Assembly: GCA_019694835.1 (NCBI GenBank)
Contig: JAIBBE010000220.1
Span: 118,050-182,049, forward strand
Reading direction: 5' to 3'
Length of the DNA stretch: 64,000 nucleotides
DNA from: Fimbriimonadaceae bacterium
GTDB taxonomy: Bacteria; Armatimonadota; Fimbriimonadia; Fimbriimonadales; Fimbriimonadaceae
Of this stretch, positions 42,893 to 50,935 are shown piece after piece. Under the pieces are notes generated by a model, which was not told where the DNA came from, did no database searches, and worked only from the letters and a program-made list of their open reading frames with translations. Position numbers and translations under genes: made by a program. Numbering within the stretch: position 1 is the stretch's first letter; every line of letters begins with the position of its first letter.

Positions 42893-44563
42893 ATGAGTGC
42901 AATCTTTCTTAAACTAAGAACCTGGTGGGAAACGGCCGACCGCACCCAGCGTGTGGTCTCTGTTTTCGGTGGTGCGTTCCTCGTCGTCCTTCTGGGGCTG
43001 ACGTTCTTCTTCGCAAGCCGACCGAAGATGGATCTTCTCTACGGCGGTCTGTCGTCGAAGGACGTGGGAACGGTCGCCGATGAGTTGCAGAAGGCGGGCA
43101 TCCCTTACGAATTCGATCTGCAGGGAAATGTTAAGGTACCTAGCGGGCAAATTCCTACTGCCAAGGCAAGTCTTGCAAAGTCAGGCTGGGCTCCTACTGG
43201 GGCACATAGCGGATATGCTGACTTCGACAAGCTCGGCATGATGACGACGCCCACTGTCGAGCGCGAGCGAATCAAGGTCGCCATCGAGGGCGAATTGGCA
43301 AAGTCCGTCGAGCAGATTGATGGGGTTTCGTCGGCTCGTGTTCACCTAACATTGGGCAACGATTCGCCGTTCGTGCGAGAGGAGAAGGCGCCGACTGCGA
43401 GCGTATTCGTCACCCAGGCCGGTGACTCCGGGGTTGGACCGGAACAGGCAAGGGCCATCGCTCGGCTCGTCGCCAACTCGGTGCCGAAACTCGATGTGAA
43501 GAACATCGCCGTCATCAGCAGCGAAGGCCGGACGCTTTGGGATGGACAGTCAGAGACGGGGGCCGAGGGCCGCGCTTCGATCAAGGTGCAGGCGGAGATC
43601 GCCGAGTCGAAGCGGCGCGAGGCGGAGATCCAGAGCAAGTTGGACGCAGTGCTGGGTCGCGGCAATGCCGTCGCCAGCGTCGATGTGACCATGGACTTCG
43701 ATCAGACGAGTCAGAACGAAACACTTGTGACGCCGTCAGAGCAGCCCATTTCACGGGAAAAGCTTACTGAAACGATGAAGGACGGATCGAAGGCTGCGTC
43801 AGGTGGTGACCCTTTTGCGGCTGGAACGAATACCCCTTCCTCCGGCGGTGCGTCGGAGTCGGCAGGTGGCTATACTAATAAACAAGAGTCCGAAGAATAC
43901 GAGCGCAATGTAACGCGCCGAAACACCGAGAAAGCCGTCGGTACTTTGAAGTCGATGTCAATCAACGTGCTCGTCAACAAAGCAAAGGTCACCGATATCG
44001 CTCCTGTTCAGGAGTTTCTCGATGGCTATTTGGGAACGCGCACCGATGATCCGAACTTTACATCTAGCGTAACGTCGCTCGACTTCGATACGAGTGCCCA
44101 GAGGGAGTCCGTCGCCGCAGCTGGATCAGCTGCCAGTGCGGCCCGCATGCAGCAGCTCATTTCTTTACTGCCCATCGCCGCTCTTCTGTTGGTTGGCTTC
44201 ATGGTCATTAAGTCCCTCGGTAAAGCGGTGAAGCCGAACGTCATGGTAGCTGCCATGCCCGACGGTAGCACGATGCCAGTTAGTATCGGTTCGGCCAATC
44301 CTGGGCATGCCGCTCTTCCTGCCGCAGGCACGATGACGACAGTTACGACGCCGAGTGGGACACAGGTTCAAGTGCCGCAAGTCGTTGCACCCGACGGATC
44401 ATTGGTGCCTGCTTACACCATCGATCTCGTTACGGGCGAGCCGATCGTCGGCATTGCCGAACGAGTAGACGTTCCCCTTGAGCAGATCAAGAAGATGTCA
44501 CGAGAAAGACCCGACGTCGTTGCGATGCTGCTTAAGAGTTGGATTTTGGAGGAGAGACGTTGA
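42893..44563 (+). CDS. fliF: Flagellar M-ring protein FliF
   Basis: 556 residues. First membrane helix at about residues 22-42 (VFGGAFLVVLLGLTFFFA), then ring-building motifs (LLYGGLSSKDVGTVADELQ, RARVHL-like SSARVHLTLGNDSPF). A low-complexity Ser/Gly/Ala loop lies near residue 310, and the second helix at about 424-443 (LISLLPIAALLLVGFMVI). The C-terminal tail (REKPDVVA-like RERPDVVAMLLKSWI) binds FliG. It forms the MS ring in the inner membrane. Its last bases contain the fliG ribosome site and overlap its start. Confidence 0.95.
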   Translation: MSAIFLKLRTWWETADRTQRVVSVFGGAFLVVLLGLTFFFASRPKMDLLYGGLSSKDVGTVADELQKAGIPYEFDLQGNVKVPSGQIPTAKASLAKSGWAPTGAHSGYADFDKLGMMTTPTVERERIKVAIEGELAKSVEQIDGVSSARVHLTLGNDSPFVREEKAPTASVFVTQAGDSGVGPEQARAIARLVANSVPKLDVKNIAVISSEGRTLWDGQSETGAEGRASIKVQAEIAESKRREAEIQSKLDAVLGRGNAVASVDVTMDFDQTSQNETLVTPSEQPISREKLTETMKDGSKAASGGDPFAAGTNTPSSGGASESAGGYTNKQESEEYERNVTRRNTEKAVGTLKSMSINVLVNKAKVTDIAPVQEFLDGYLGTRTDDPNFTSSVTSLDFDTSAQRESVAAAGSAASAARMQQLISLLPIAALLLVGFMVIKSLGKAVKPNVMVAAMPDGSTMPVSIGSANPGHAALPAAGTMTTVTTPSGTQVQVPQVVAPDGSLVPAYTIDLVTGEPIVGIAERVDVPLEQIKKMSRERPDVVAMLLKSWILEERR

Positions 44564-45573
44564 GAAAAGTCATTGCCAGCGAGATGTCGACGCGCAAGAA
44601 GGCCGCAATCATCCTTACCGTAATGGGTCCAGAAGCGGCCGGATCGGTGCTCAAGCGATTCGATGATGATACCGTGGAAATGCTTTCGCTCGAGGTTGCT
44701 CGACTCGAGAAGGTGACCCCGGAGCAACGCGAAGCCGTCGTTAACGAGTTTCACGAGATGGCGATTGCTCAGGACATCATCGCTGAGGGTGGAATCGAAA
44801 ACGCAAAGAAAGCGCTGGAGGCCGCTTTTGGAACTGAGCGCGCCGAGCTTCTGGCTCAGAAGATCGTTACCGCCATGCAGGTGGTGCCCTTCGAATTTCT
44901 CAAGAGAGCCGACCCGGCACAACTGCTCAGTTTCATTCAGGACGAACATCCGCAGACCATCGCGTTGATTTTGGCTTACATGCCGATGAACCAAGCGGCA
45001 GCGATCTTGACCAAACTCAGCTCGGAACTGCGGGCCGAGGTTGCGGAGCGAATCGCTTCGATGGAGCAGACTCCGCCAGAAGTTATTCGGCGAGTCGAGC
45101 AGGTTCTTGAAAAGAAGGTGTCGAGTCTGCTTACGCAAGAAATGACGAAAGCTGGTGGCCCCAAGGCCCTCGTCGATCTGCTTAACCGAGTTGACCGCTC
45201 TACGGAACGCCTCATTCTCGAATCGCTGAGTGAGAATAATCCTGAACTTGCGGATTCGGTGAAGAATATGATGTTCGTTTTTGAGGACATCATTGGTCTC
45301 GATGATCGCGCGATTCAATCCATTCTGAAAGAGGTCGACGTGAAGGACCTTGCGACCGCGCTCAAGGGTGTTGGCGGAGAGGTAGCAGATAAGATTTATC
45401 GAAACATGTCAGAGCGCGCCGTGAACATGCTTAAGGAAGACATGGAGTTTATGGGACCAGTCAAGCTGCGATTGGTCGAAGAATCTCAGCAAAAGATCGT
45501 CGCTGCTATCCGCCGATTGGAAGAGAGCGGCGAGGTTCAAATTGGACGCGGAGAGGAGGACGTGCTTGTCTAA
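44560..45573 (+). CDS. fliG: Flagellar motor switch protein FliG
   Basis: 337 residues from the TTG at 44560, which overlaps the fliF stop (TTGA) and has GGAGGAG 5-6 bases upstream; this length matches the family. The middle-domain EHPQTIALIL motif and the C-terminal charged helix used for torque (EVDVKDLATALKGV, then IYRNMSERAVNMLKEDME) are present. It couples the stator to the C ring in the cytoplasm. Confidence 0.95.
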   Translation: MRKVIASEMSTRKKAAIILTVMGPEAAGSVLKRFDDDTVEMLSLEVARLEKVTPEQREAVVNEFHEMAIAQDIIAEGGIENAKKALEAAFGTERAELLAQKIVTAMQVVPFEFLKRADPAQLLSFIQDEHPQTIALILAYMPMNQAAAILTKLSSELRAEVAERIASMEQTPPEVIRRVEQVLEKKVSSLLTQEMTKAGGPKALVDLLNRVDRSTERLILESLSENNPELADSVKNMMFVFEDIIGLDDRAIQSILKEVDVKDLATALKGVGGEVADKIYRNMSERAVNMLKEDMEFMGPVKLRLVEESQQKIVAAIRRLEESGEVQIGRGEEDVLV

Positions 45574-46240
45574 GTCCGTCCTTCGTGGCCATACTGGCGC
45601 GACTCCGTTCGAGGCGTCGATGATCCCCCTATCCGAGCTACCGCCCCCCGAGCAGCGCAAGGGTAATCGAATTGCGGAGGTGGTTCGGCAACAAAAGGAA
45701 GAAATCCGACAAGCAGCCTATGACGAAGGCTATCGCGCAGGTTTGCAGTCGGGGCATGCCGATGGTTTTCAGGCAGGTAAGGAAGAAGCCGACCGGAAGT
45801 ATGAAGCAGAGATCGCTCAATTCGTCGGGCATCTGCAGGCTGCTGAGCAGCGGATTGACGAAGAATTCGATCGGTTCCTGATAGACGCGGAAGATCAGCT
45901 TTCGAGCCTCGCGGTCATTATCGCCGAGAGGCTTCTTCGGACGGAGTTGCACCAGACGCGTGAAGCTGTCATCGCCATTGCCAAGGATGCTATTAAGGAA
46001 GTGCGCCATGGAACCAGCGTTCGAATGAGGGTCAATCCCTTCGACGGCACCGTCGTCGATGCGCGCGCTGGTGAGTTGCTTGCCGCTTCGTCAGGTCTCC
46101 GAAAACTCGATGTCGTGCGCGATCCGAGCATCCAAGGGGGATGCGTGATCGAGAGCGACGGTGGAGTCGTCGATGCCCGTATCGAGATGGCGCTTGACCG
46201 GATCGTCGCCGCAACTCGCGGAACGCGGAGCGAATCATGA
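45566..46240 (+). CDS. fliH: Flagellar assembly protein FliH
   Basis: About 224 residues from a TTG at 45566, 8 bases inside fliG with GGAGG 6 bases upstream; 45542 is an alternative start. It has an N-terminal charged coiled coil with GxxxG-like spacing (AYDEGYRAGLQSGHADGFQA then GKEEA), as in FliH/YscL, and a C-terminal V-type ATPase subunit-E-like domain. FliH is the peripheral stalk that holds FliI. Confidence 0.88.
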   Translation: MSKSVLRGHTGATPFEASMIPLSELPPPEQRKGNRIAEVVRQQKEEIRQAAYDEGYRAGLQSGHADGFQAGKEEADRKYEAEIAQFVGHLQAAEQRIDEEFDRFLIDAEDQLSSLAVIIAERLLRTELHQTREAVIAIAKDAIKEVRHGTSVRMRVNPFDGTVVDARAGELLAASSGLRKLDVVRDPSIQGGCVIESDGGVVDARIEMALDRIVAATRGTRSES

Positions 46241-47553
46241 GTCGAGTCCTCTTCGAGAACCTGCAGGAGCGGCTCAAAGACGTGCCCACCCTTGAGGTGC
46301 AGGGCCGCGTCGAGCAGGTCGTGGGGCTCGTGGCTGAAGCCACCGGACCCTCGTCTCGGATTGGGGATCTGTGCTATGTCGAATCGGAGTCGAGCCCCGA
46401 ACCGATTCAGGCTGAGGTCGTAGGGTTTCGCAGCGAGCGTATCCTCCTCATGCCACTCGGCGAAATGGTCGGAATAAGAGCGGGTTCGCGGGTCAGAAGC
46501 GCTCGGCGAACCCTCCAAGTTCCCGTGGGTATGGAGCTGCTGGGCCGTGCACTCGATGGACTCGGTCGCCCCATAGATGGCGGTCCGCCCCTCGAAAACA
46601 AGGCGACTTACCCGGTCACCGCTTCGCCCCCCAACGCGCTCGAGCGGCAGATGATTCAGCAGCCCTTCGAGACGGGCGTCCGAGCGATCGACGGGGTCTT
46701 AACCATGGGGATAGGACAGCGCATGGGCATCTTCGCTGGCTCCGGCGTTGGTAAGAGCACGTTGCTGGGCATGATTGCACGTGGTGGCGGTGCGGATGTC
46801 AACGTGATCGCGCTGGTCGGCGAGCGAGGCCGTGAAGTCCGCGAATTCATGGAGAACGACCTCGGGCCAGAGGGTCTCCGCCGCAGCATCGTCGTTTGCG
46901 CGACGTCGGACGAGCCCGCCCTTCTGCGCATCAAGGCGGCCCTCTCGGCAACTGCCATCGCGGAGTATTTCCGCGATCAAGGCCTGAACGTGATGCTGAT
47001 GATGGACTCGGTCACTCGGTTCGCGATGGCCCAGCGTGAGGTTGGCCTGGCAGTGGGCGAGCCACCCAGCACCAAGGGCTATACGCCGAGCGTGTTCGCC
47101 CTCCTCCCCCGGCTCATGGAGCGCGCAGGGTGCGGACCGAAAGGCGCGATTACAGCGATCTACACCGTGCTGGTCGATGGCGACGACACGAACGAGCCCA
47201 TCGCCGACGCCGCCCGTTCGATTCTGGACGGGCACATCGTGCTGAGCCGCAAGCTGACGAGTCGCGGCCACTATCCTCCGATCGACGTCATGGGCAGCCT
47301 CAGCCGCGTGATGCCGATGGTGACCGAACCCGATCACGTGCGAAAAGCCAACGATCTTCGCGAAATGATCGCGGCATATCGCGATATCGAGGACTTGGTG
47401 AGCATTGGGGCATACAAGGAAGGTACTCGACCCGCAAGTGACCGAGCGATCGAGCGCTGGGACGCGATCAATGCCTTCCTGCGCCAAGGCCGCACCGAGC
47501 GAACAGCGTTTCAAGACTCGACCACGATTCTTAACCAACTGGTGAGCGAATGA
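46237..47553 (+). CDS. fliI: Flagellum-specific ATP synthase FliI
   Basis: 438 residues. Walker A GIFAGSGVGKSTLLG, Walker B region VMLMMDSVTRFAMAQREVGL, then GEPPSTKGYTPSVF and the C-terminal catalytic helix domain. ATPase of the flagellar export apparatus. ATGA overlap with fliH and with fliJ. Confidence 0.96.
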   Translation: MSRVLFENLQERLKDVPTLEVQGRVEQVVGLVAEATGPSSRIGDLCYVESESSPEPIQAEVVGFRSERILLMPLGEMVGIRAGSRVRSARRTLQVPVGMELLGRALDGLGRPIDGGPPLENKATYPVTASPPNALERQMIQQPFETGVRAIDGVLTMGIGQRMGIFAGSGVGKSTLLGMIARGGGADVNVIALVGERGREVREFMENDLGPEGLRRSIVVCATSDEPALLRIKAALSATAIAEYFRDQGLNVMLMMDSVTRFAMAQREVGLAVGEPPSTKGYTPSVFALLPRLMERAGCGPKGAITAIYTVLVDGDDTNEPIADAARSILDGHIVLSRKLTSRGHYPPIDVMGSLSRVMPMVTEPDHVRKANDLREMIAAYRDIEDLVSIGAYKEGTRPASDRAIERWDAINAFLRQGRTERTAFQDSTTILNQLVSE

Positions 47554-47972
47554 GAGTGTTTGAATTCAGGCTGCAGCGTGTTCTCGATTATCGACGCATG
47601 GTCGAGGGTTGGGCCAAGGACGCTTACCTGGACGCCCGGGTCAGGAGGCTTGAAGCCGAGGCCGAACTCCTCACGATCGATGCACGACGGCGCGAGGTAC
47701 TCGAGCAGCGGCCCAACACCGTCGATCAGCTCTTGGGGCTCGAGCGCTACCTCGTGCGCCTCCAGGATGAGGAGCGGGCTCAGCAAATGCTCATCTCCAT
47801 TCTCGTCCAAGAGGAAGAGGCCGCCCAGGCCGCCTGGATCGAGAAGCGCAAGGAGTCTGAGTCGATCGAGCGTCTGCGCGAGCAGCACTACGCGGAATGG
47901 CAGTATGAGGCCGAACTCGAGGAGCAGAAGGCCCTTGACGAGTGGGCGGTTACGAGGAGGAAGGCAGCATGA
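47550..47972 (+). CDS. fliJ: Flagellar export protein FliJ
   Basis: 140 residues, almost wholly an antiparallel coiled coil (FEFRLQRVLDYRRMVEGWAK opening; many E, R, L). FliJ is the central stalk of the FliI ring. It has ATGA overlaps on both sides within the operon. Identification rests on length, coiled coil and position. Confidence 0.88.
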   Translation: MRVFEFRLQRVLDYRRMVEGWAKDAYLDARVRRLEAEAELLTIDARRREVLEQRPNTVDQLLGLERYLVRLQDEERAQQMLISILVQEEEAAQAAWIEKRKESESIERLREQHYAEWQYEAELEEQKALDEWAVTRRKAA

Positions 47973-48589
47973 ACTTTCGACCGCTTGGCGCGGACGGTGC
48001 GCAGGCACGCATGCGCGACTTGCAGGCTCGCCTCGATGGCGTCTTCGGGAGAAAGGAGACGCCGCCCGCGGCACCGAGCCCCTCAGAATTGCCTGGCGCG
48101 GCCGGGCTGTCCGGGAACATCGGCAAGGGGGGAATTACGGGGGGATTCAAGCCACTCAGTCCCTTTGGCCCGGGAATGGACCGGTCCGTTACTCCGGCTC
48201 CCGAGCACCTCCGAGGCCTCATCGAGAGCGCGGCAAAGGATGCGGGCGTTGACCCACAACTCTTCGAGTCGCTTGTCGCCGCAGAAAGCTCTTTCAACCC
48301 GAGAGTCACCAGCAAGGCGGGCGCCATGGGCTTGTCGCAGCTCATGCCGGGAACAGCACGCGCGCTCGGAGTCCGCGATCCGTTCGACCCCGAACAGAAC
48401 CTCAGGGGTGGAGCAAAGTACCTCGCTCAGATGATGGCCAAGTTCGGCGGCGATCCCAAGCTTGCCTTGGCCGCCTATAACGCGGGTCCGGGTGCGGTCG
48501 AACGACATGGCGGGATTCCCCCCTACCGAGAAACCCGGGCGTATGTCGAGCGAATCATGAATCGGATGGAGGCCCTGAATCAACCATGA
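47969..48589 (+). CDS. Lytic transglycosylase (SLT domain) of the flagellar operon
   Basis: 206 residues from the ATG at 47969 (ATGA overlap with fliJ). The first 85 residues are Pro/Gly-rich and disordered. The SLT domain follows, with catalytic Glu in LVAAESSFNP, then GAMGLSQLMPGTA and LALAAYNAGPGAV. It should cut peptidoglycan so the rod can pass, the role of the FlgJ C-terminal domain in E. coli. No signal peptide is visible, so it may leave by the flagellar export route. Confidence 0.9.
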   Translation: MNFRPLGADGAQARMRDLQARLDGVFGRKETPPAAPSPSELPGAAGLSGNIGKGGITGGFKPLSPFGPGMDRSVTPAPEHLRGLIESAAKDAGVDPQLFESLVAAESSFNPRVTSKAGAMGLSQLMPGTARALGVRDPFDPEQNLRGGAKYLAQMMAKFGGDPKLALAAYNAGPGAVERHGGIPPYRETRAYVERIMNRMEALNQP

Positions 48590-49092
48590 GCGAAGAACAG
48601 AAGGCTGAGCCAAAGAAGAAAGGGAAGGGTCTCAAGATCGTGCTCTTCATCCTCGTGCCGTTGCTGCTGGTGGGTGGCGCTGTGGTGGGTTGCGCGTTCA
48701 TGGGCATCCTCAATATCCCGGGATTGACTCCAAAGAAGAAGGGGAAAGCCGTCGCTTCGAGCGCCGCTCTTTACGCAGAGACCAAGGCCCCGATCGAGAA
48801 GAAGCCCGATCCGAAGCCCAAAGTCGCCAAGAAGCCTGCGGTCAAACCTCCTGAAGAACCACCGAAGCCGGACATGGATCAGGGTGCCAAGCGTATCGCC
48901 AAGGTTTGGAATGAAATGGAGGCGGTGAAGCTTACGGACATCATCGCGACCTGGAAGGATGAGGATGTTGCAAGAGTGCTTTCCAAGATGGACGCGGGCA
49001 AAACGGCCGAAATCCTTGCAGGACTGAAGGCACCGAGGGCCTCGAAAATCTGTGAATTGATGCAGCTTCAGGCGGCAGTGGCTGCTCGCTAG
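48586..49092 (+). CDS. MotE-like flagellar protein (MgtE N-terminal-type domain)
   Basis: 168 residues. One membrane helix (residues 17-40, IVLFILVPLLLVGGAVVGCAF), a Lys/Pro-rich linker, then a helical domain (AVKLTDIIATWKDEDVARVL, MDAGKTAEILAGL) like the MgtE N-terminal domain of MotE, which stabilises MotC in other bacteria. ATGA overlap with the transglycosylase. Last gene of the operon; the hook genes must lie elsewhere or beyond. Confidence 0.78.
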   Translation: MSEEQKAEPKKKGKGLKIVLFILVPLLLVGGAVVGCAFMGILNIPGLTPKKKGKAVASSAALYAETKAPIEKKPDPKPKVAKKPAVKPPEEPPKPDMDQGAKRIAKVWNEMEAVKLTDIIATWKDEDVARVLSKMDAGKTAEILAGLKAPRASKICELMQLQAAVAAR

Positions 49093-49126
49093 TCGAAATT
49101 CGCGGGAATTGTGATACCTTAGAAGG

Positions 49127-50083
49127 ATGGGTTTGCTTCGCTTTCGCACCGCCTTCGGGCTTGCGCTTCTCGGAAAGGCGCTTCTTGGCTCGGCTCAGCA
49201 GTCGACGACGATCGATATTACGGGCGTTCAGTTTCGGAATGCCACCAACCAGTCCCGCAGCAGCGTGACGCCGATCAGTCCTGCGTTTCTGTACGACTAT
49301 CAGATCACGGGCAGTGCTAGAGGAGTGAATGGCGCATTAGGGCTTCTCTATCCGAATCCGACACCGCTCGCCACGATTTTCGAGTCGCTCGCACCCGGCT
49401 CTTCGGCTCTTCTGCAAGGTCAAGGCGCGAATATCGCGGGGACCCACCCCTTCCCGATCGCGAACCAACGGATCGATGGCAATACGGTGATCAGCGGCAT
49501 CACGGTCACCTACGGGTTCGACATCGCGATCAGCATCAATGCCGCTGGCATCGTCTCGTTCAGCCTAACGAATGTCGTGCTGACCCCAGCCTTTCTGGTG
49601 GGCTACATCCAAATCACCAGCGGCACCGTGTTCATCAGTCGAACCTCTGGCGTCATCGGGGGCACGATGCAGTTGCAGGCCTACGATGCCGACCCGACGC
49701 TCCAGCCCGTGACGATCGAACTGCGCAACACAGGTTCGAGCACTCCGATCGAGACGCACGTGATTCAACCGACGGCTGCCGGAACCTGGTTCTTGCAGAC
49801 GAGCCTTCGAGGTACCTATGATGTCACGGCGAAGGGCGTGCACTGGCTGAGAAGCAAGGTCGGTAATGTATCGATTAGCGACGCGGGCCAGATGAACGTG
49901 AACTTCAGCCTCGTCAACGGCGACATCGATCAGGACAATGAAGTCGGCATTGGTGACTACTCGATCTTGTCGAGCCAGTACGGCACGGCGGGTCCGGAAG
50001 CCGATCTCAATGGCGATGAAGCAGTGGACATTGGCGATTACAGTATCCTCTCCGCGAGCTTCGGTTTGGCGGGAGACGATTAG
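49127..50083 (+). CDS. Secreted protein with C-terminal dockerin-like module
   Basis: 318 residues with a signal peptide (FGLALLGKALLGSAQQ). Residues about 20-175 are a beta-rich domain of unknown family. The last 135 residues repeat the module of the genes at 20820 and 24548: a beta domain ending GVHWLRSK, then DIDQDNEVGIGDY and DLNGDEAVDIGDY. The calcium-loop spacing is 10 residues shorter here because the SSNGDPNW-type insert is missing. GAAGG lies just before the ATG. Confidence 0.8.
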   Translation: MGLLRFRTAFGLALLGKALLGSAQQSTTIDITGVQFRNATNQSRSSVTPISPAFLYDYQITGSARGVNGALGLLYPNPTPLATIFESLAPGSSALLQGQGANIAGTHPFPIANQRIDGNTVISGITVTYGFDIAISINAAGIVSFSLTNVVLTPAFLVGYIQITSGTVFISRTSGVIGGTMQLQAYDADPTLQPVTIELRNTGSSTPIETHVIQPTAAGTWFLQTSLRGTYDVTAKGVHWLRSKVGNVSISDAGQMNVNFSLVNGDIDQDNEVGIGDYSILSSQYGTAGPEADLNGDEAVDIGDYSILSASFGLAGDD

Positions 50084-50100
50084 GTCGAATGCCCCTTACT

Positions 50101-50140
50101 TCCCGCCTTTCTCCCGGCAGTTTATGCGAGAAGGGCGGGA
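50101..50140. terminator. Hairpin after the dockerin-like gene
   Basis: 13-base stem (TCCCGCCTTTCTC with GAGAAGGGCGGGA, one G-T pair) around a 14-base loop, 17 bases after the stop. No immediate T tract follows. Confidence 0.5.
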
Positions 50141-50207
50141 CCGAGTTCCACTTCACGGCATTTTTCAAACTCTAGTAAGGCATGAAGTCCATCCAGGGGT
50201 TCCTATC

Positions 50208-50933
50208 ATGGTGATGCCGACCATCTTGGCTTTTTGCGCTGCGATGTCACAGCAGGAGCCTGATCGCTCCGTCGGTCGTTACGAGCGTGTCGTTTCGGGC
50301 GCGCGCTGCGACGTTATCCAAGTGGATATGACGAAGCCGTTCAATCGCTTTCAAATCGTCTTAGCGCGCGACTTCCCGAACGGCGACGAGCCATTTAGCG
50401 AGATGCTTGCACGGACACCCGGTGTCGTTGCGGCGATGAACGGGGCGTATTTCGACAAGGAAACCAAGAAGCCGATTGGCGATATCTGGACAGACGGTGC
50501 GTTGGCCAGGAGGGGAGCGATGGGAACCGCGTTTTGCGTCAAGGCGGATCGCACGATGGATATTCAGCGCGTGGTCCGACACAGGAGCGTCGATTGGTCG
50601 GGCTTCGAGTCCGTTCTGGCCTGCGGACCGGCCTTGGTCCTCGACGGCGAGATCGACTGCGACTGGCAATCCGAGGGCTTTCGCGATCCGTCGGTGACCG
50701 GACGCACACATCGGATGGGTATCGGCTACACCTCGAAGGGCAAACTCCTCATGGTCCGCGTCACGACTTCCTTGACCTTCGAGGAATTCGCAGAGGTCAT
50801 GAAGGGATTGGGATGCTACGAGGCAATGAACCTCGACTCGGGGGCGAGCCGGGGCTTCTATCACGAGAAGATGATCGAGGAGCCGGGCAGAAATCTGACC
50901 AATGTGATTGCAATCACGAAAGTGCGCCGCTAG
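50208..50933 (+). CDS. Phosphodiester glycosidase (NAGPA-domain) family protein
   Basis: 241 residues from the ATG at 50208 (AGGGG site upstream). A short hydrophobic start (MPTILAFCAAMS) may be a signal. The domain shows the NAGPA pattern: VVAAMNGAYFDKETKKPIGD, FESVLACGPALVLDGEI, GRTHRMGIGYTSKGKLLMV, and near the end CYEAMNLDSGASRGFY. Relatives remove GlcNAc from phosphodiesters or act on surface polymers such as exopolysaccharide. Position 2 bases before a convergent gene shows tight packing. Confidence 0.82.
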   Translation: MVMPTILAFCAAMSQQEPDRSVGRYERVVSGARCDVIQVDMTKPFNRFQIVLARDFPNGDEPFSEMLARTPGVVAAMNGAYFDKETKKPIGDIWTDGALARRGAMGTAFCVKADRTMDIQRVVRHRSVDWSGFESVLACGPALVLDGEIDCDWQSEGFRDPSVTGRTHRMGIGYTSKGKLLMVRVTTSLTFEEFAEVMKGLGCYEAMNLDSGASRGFYHEKMIEEPGRNLTNVIAITKVRR

Positions 50934-50935
50934 GC

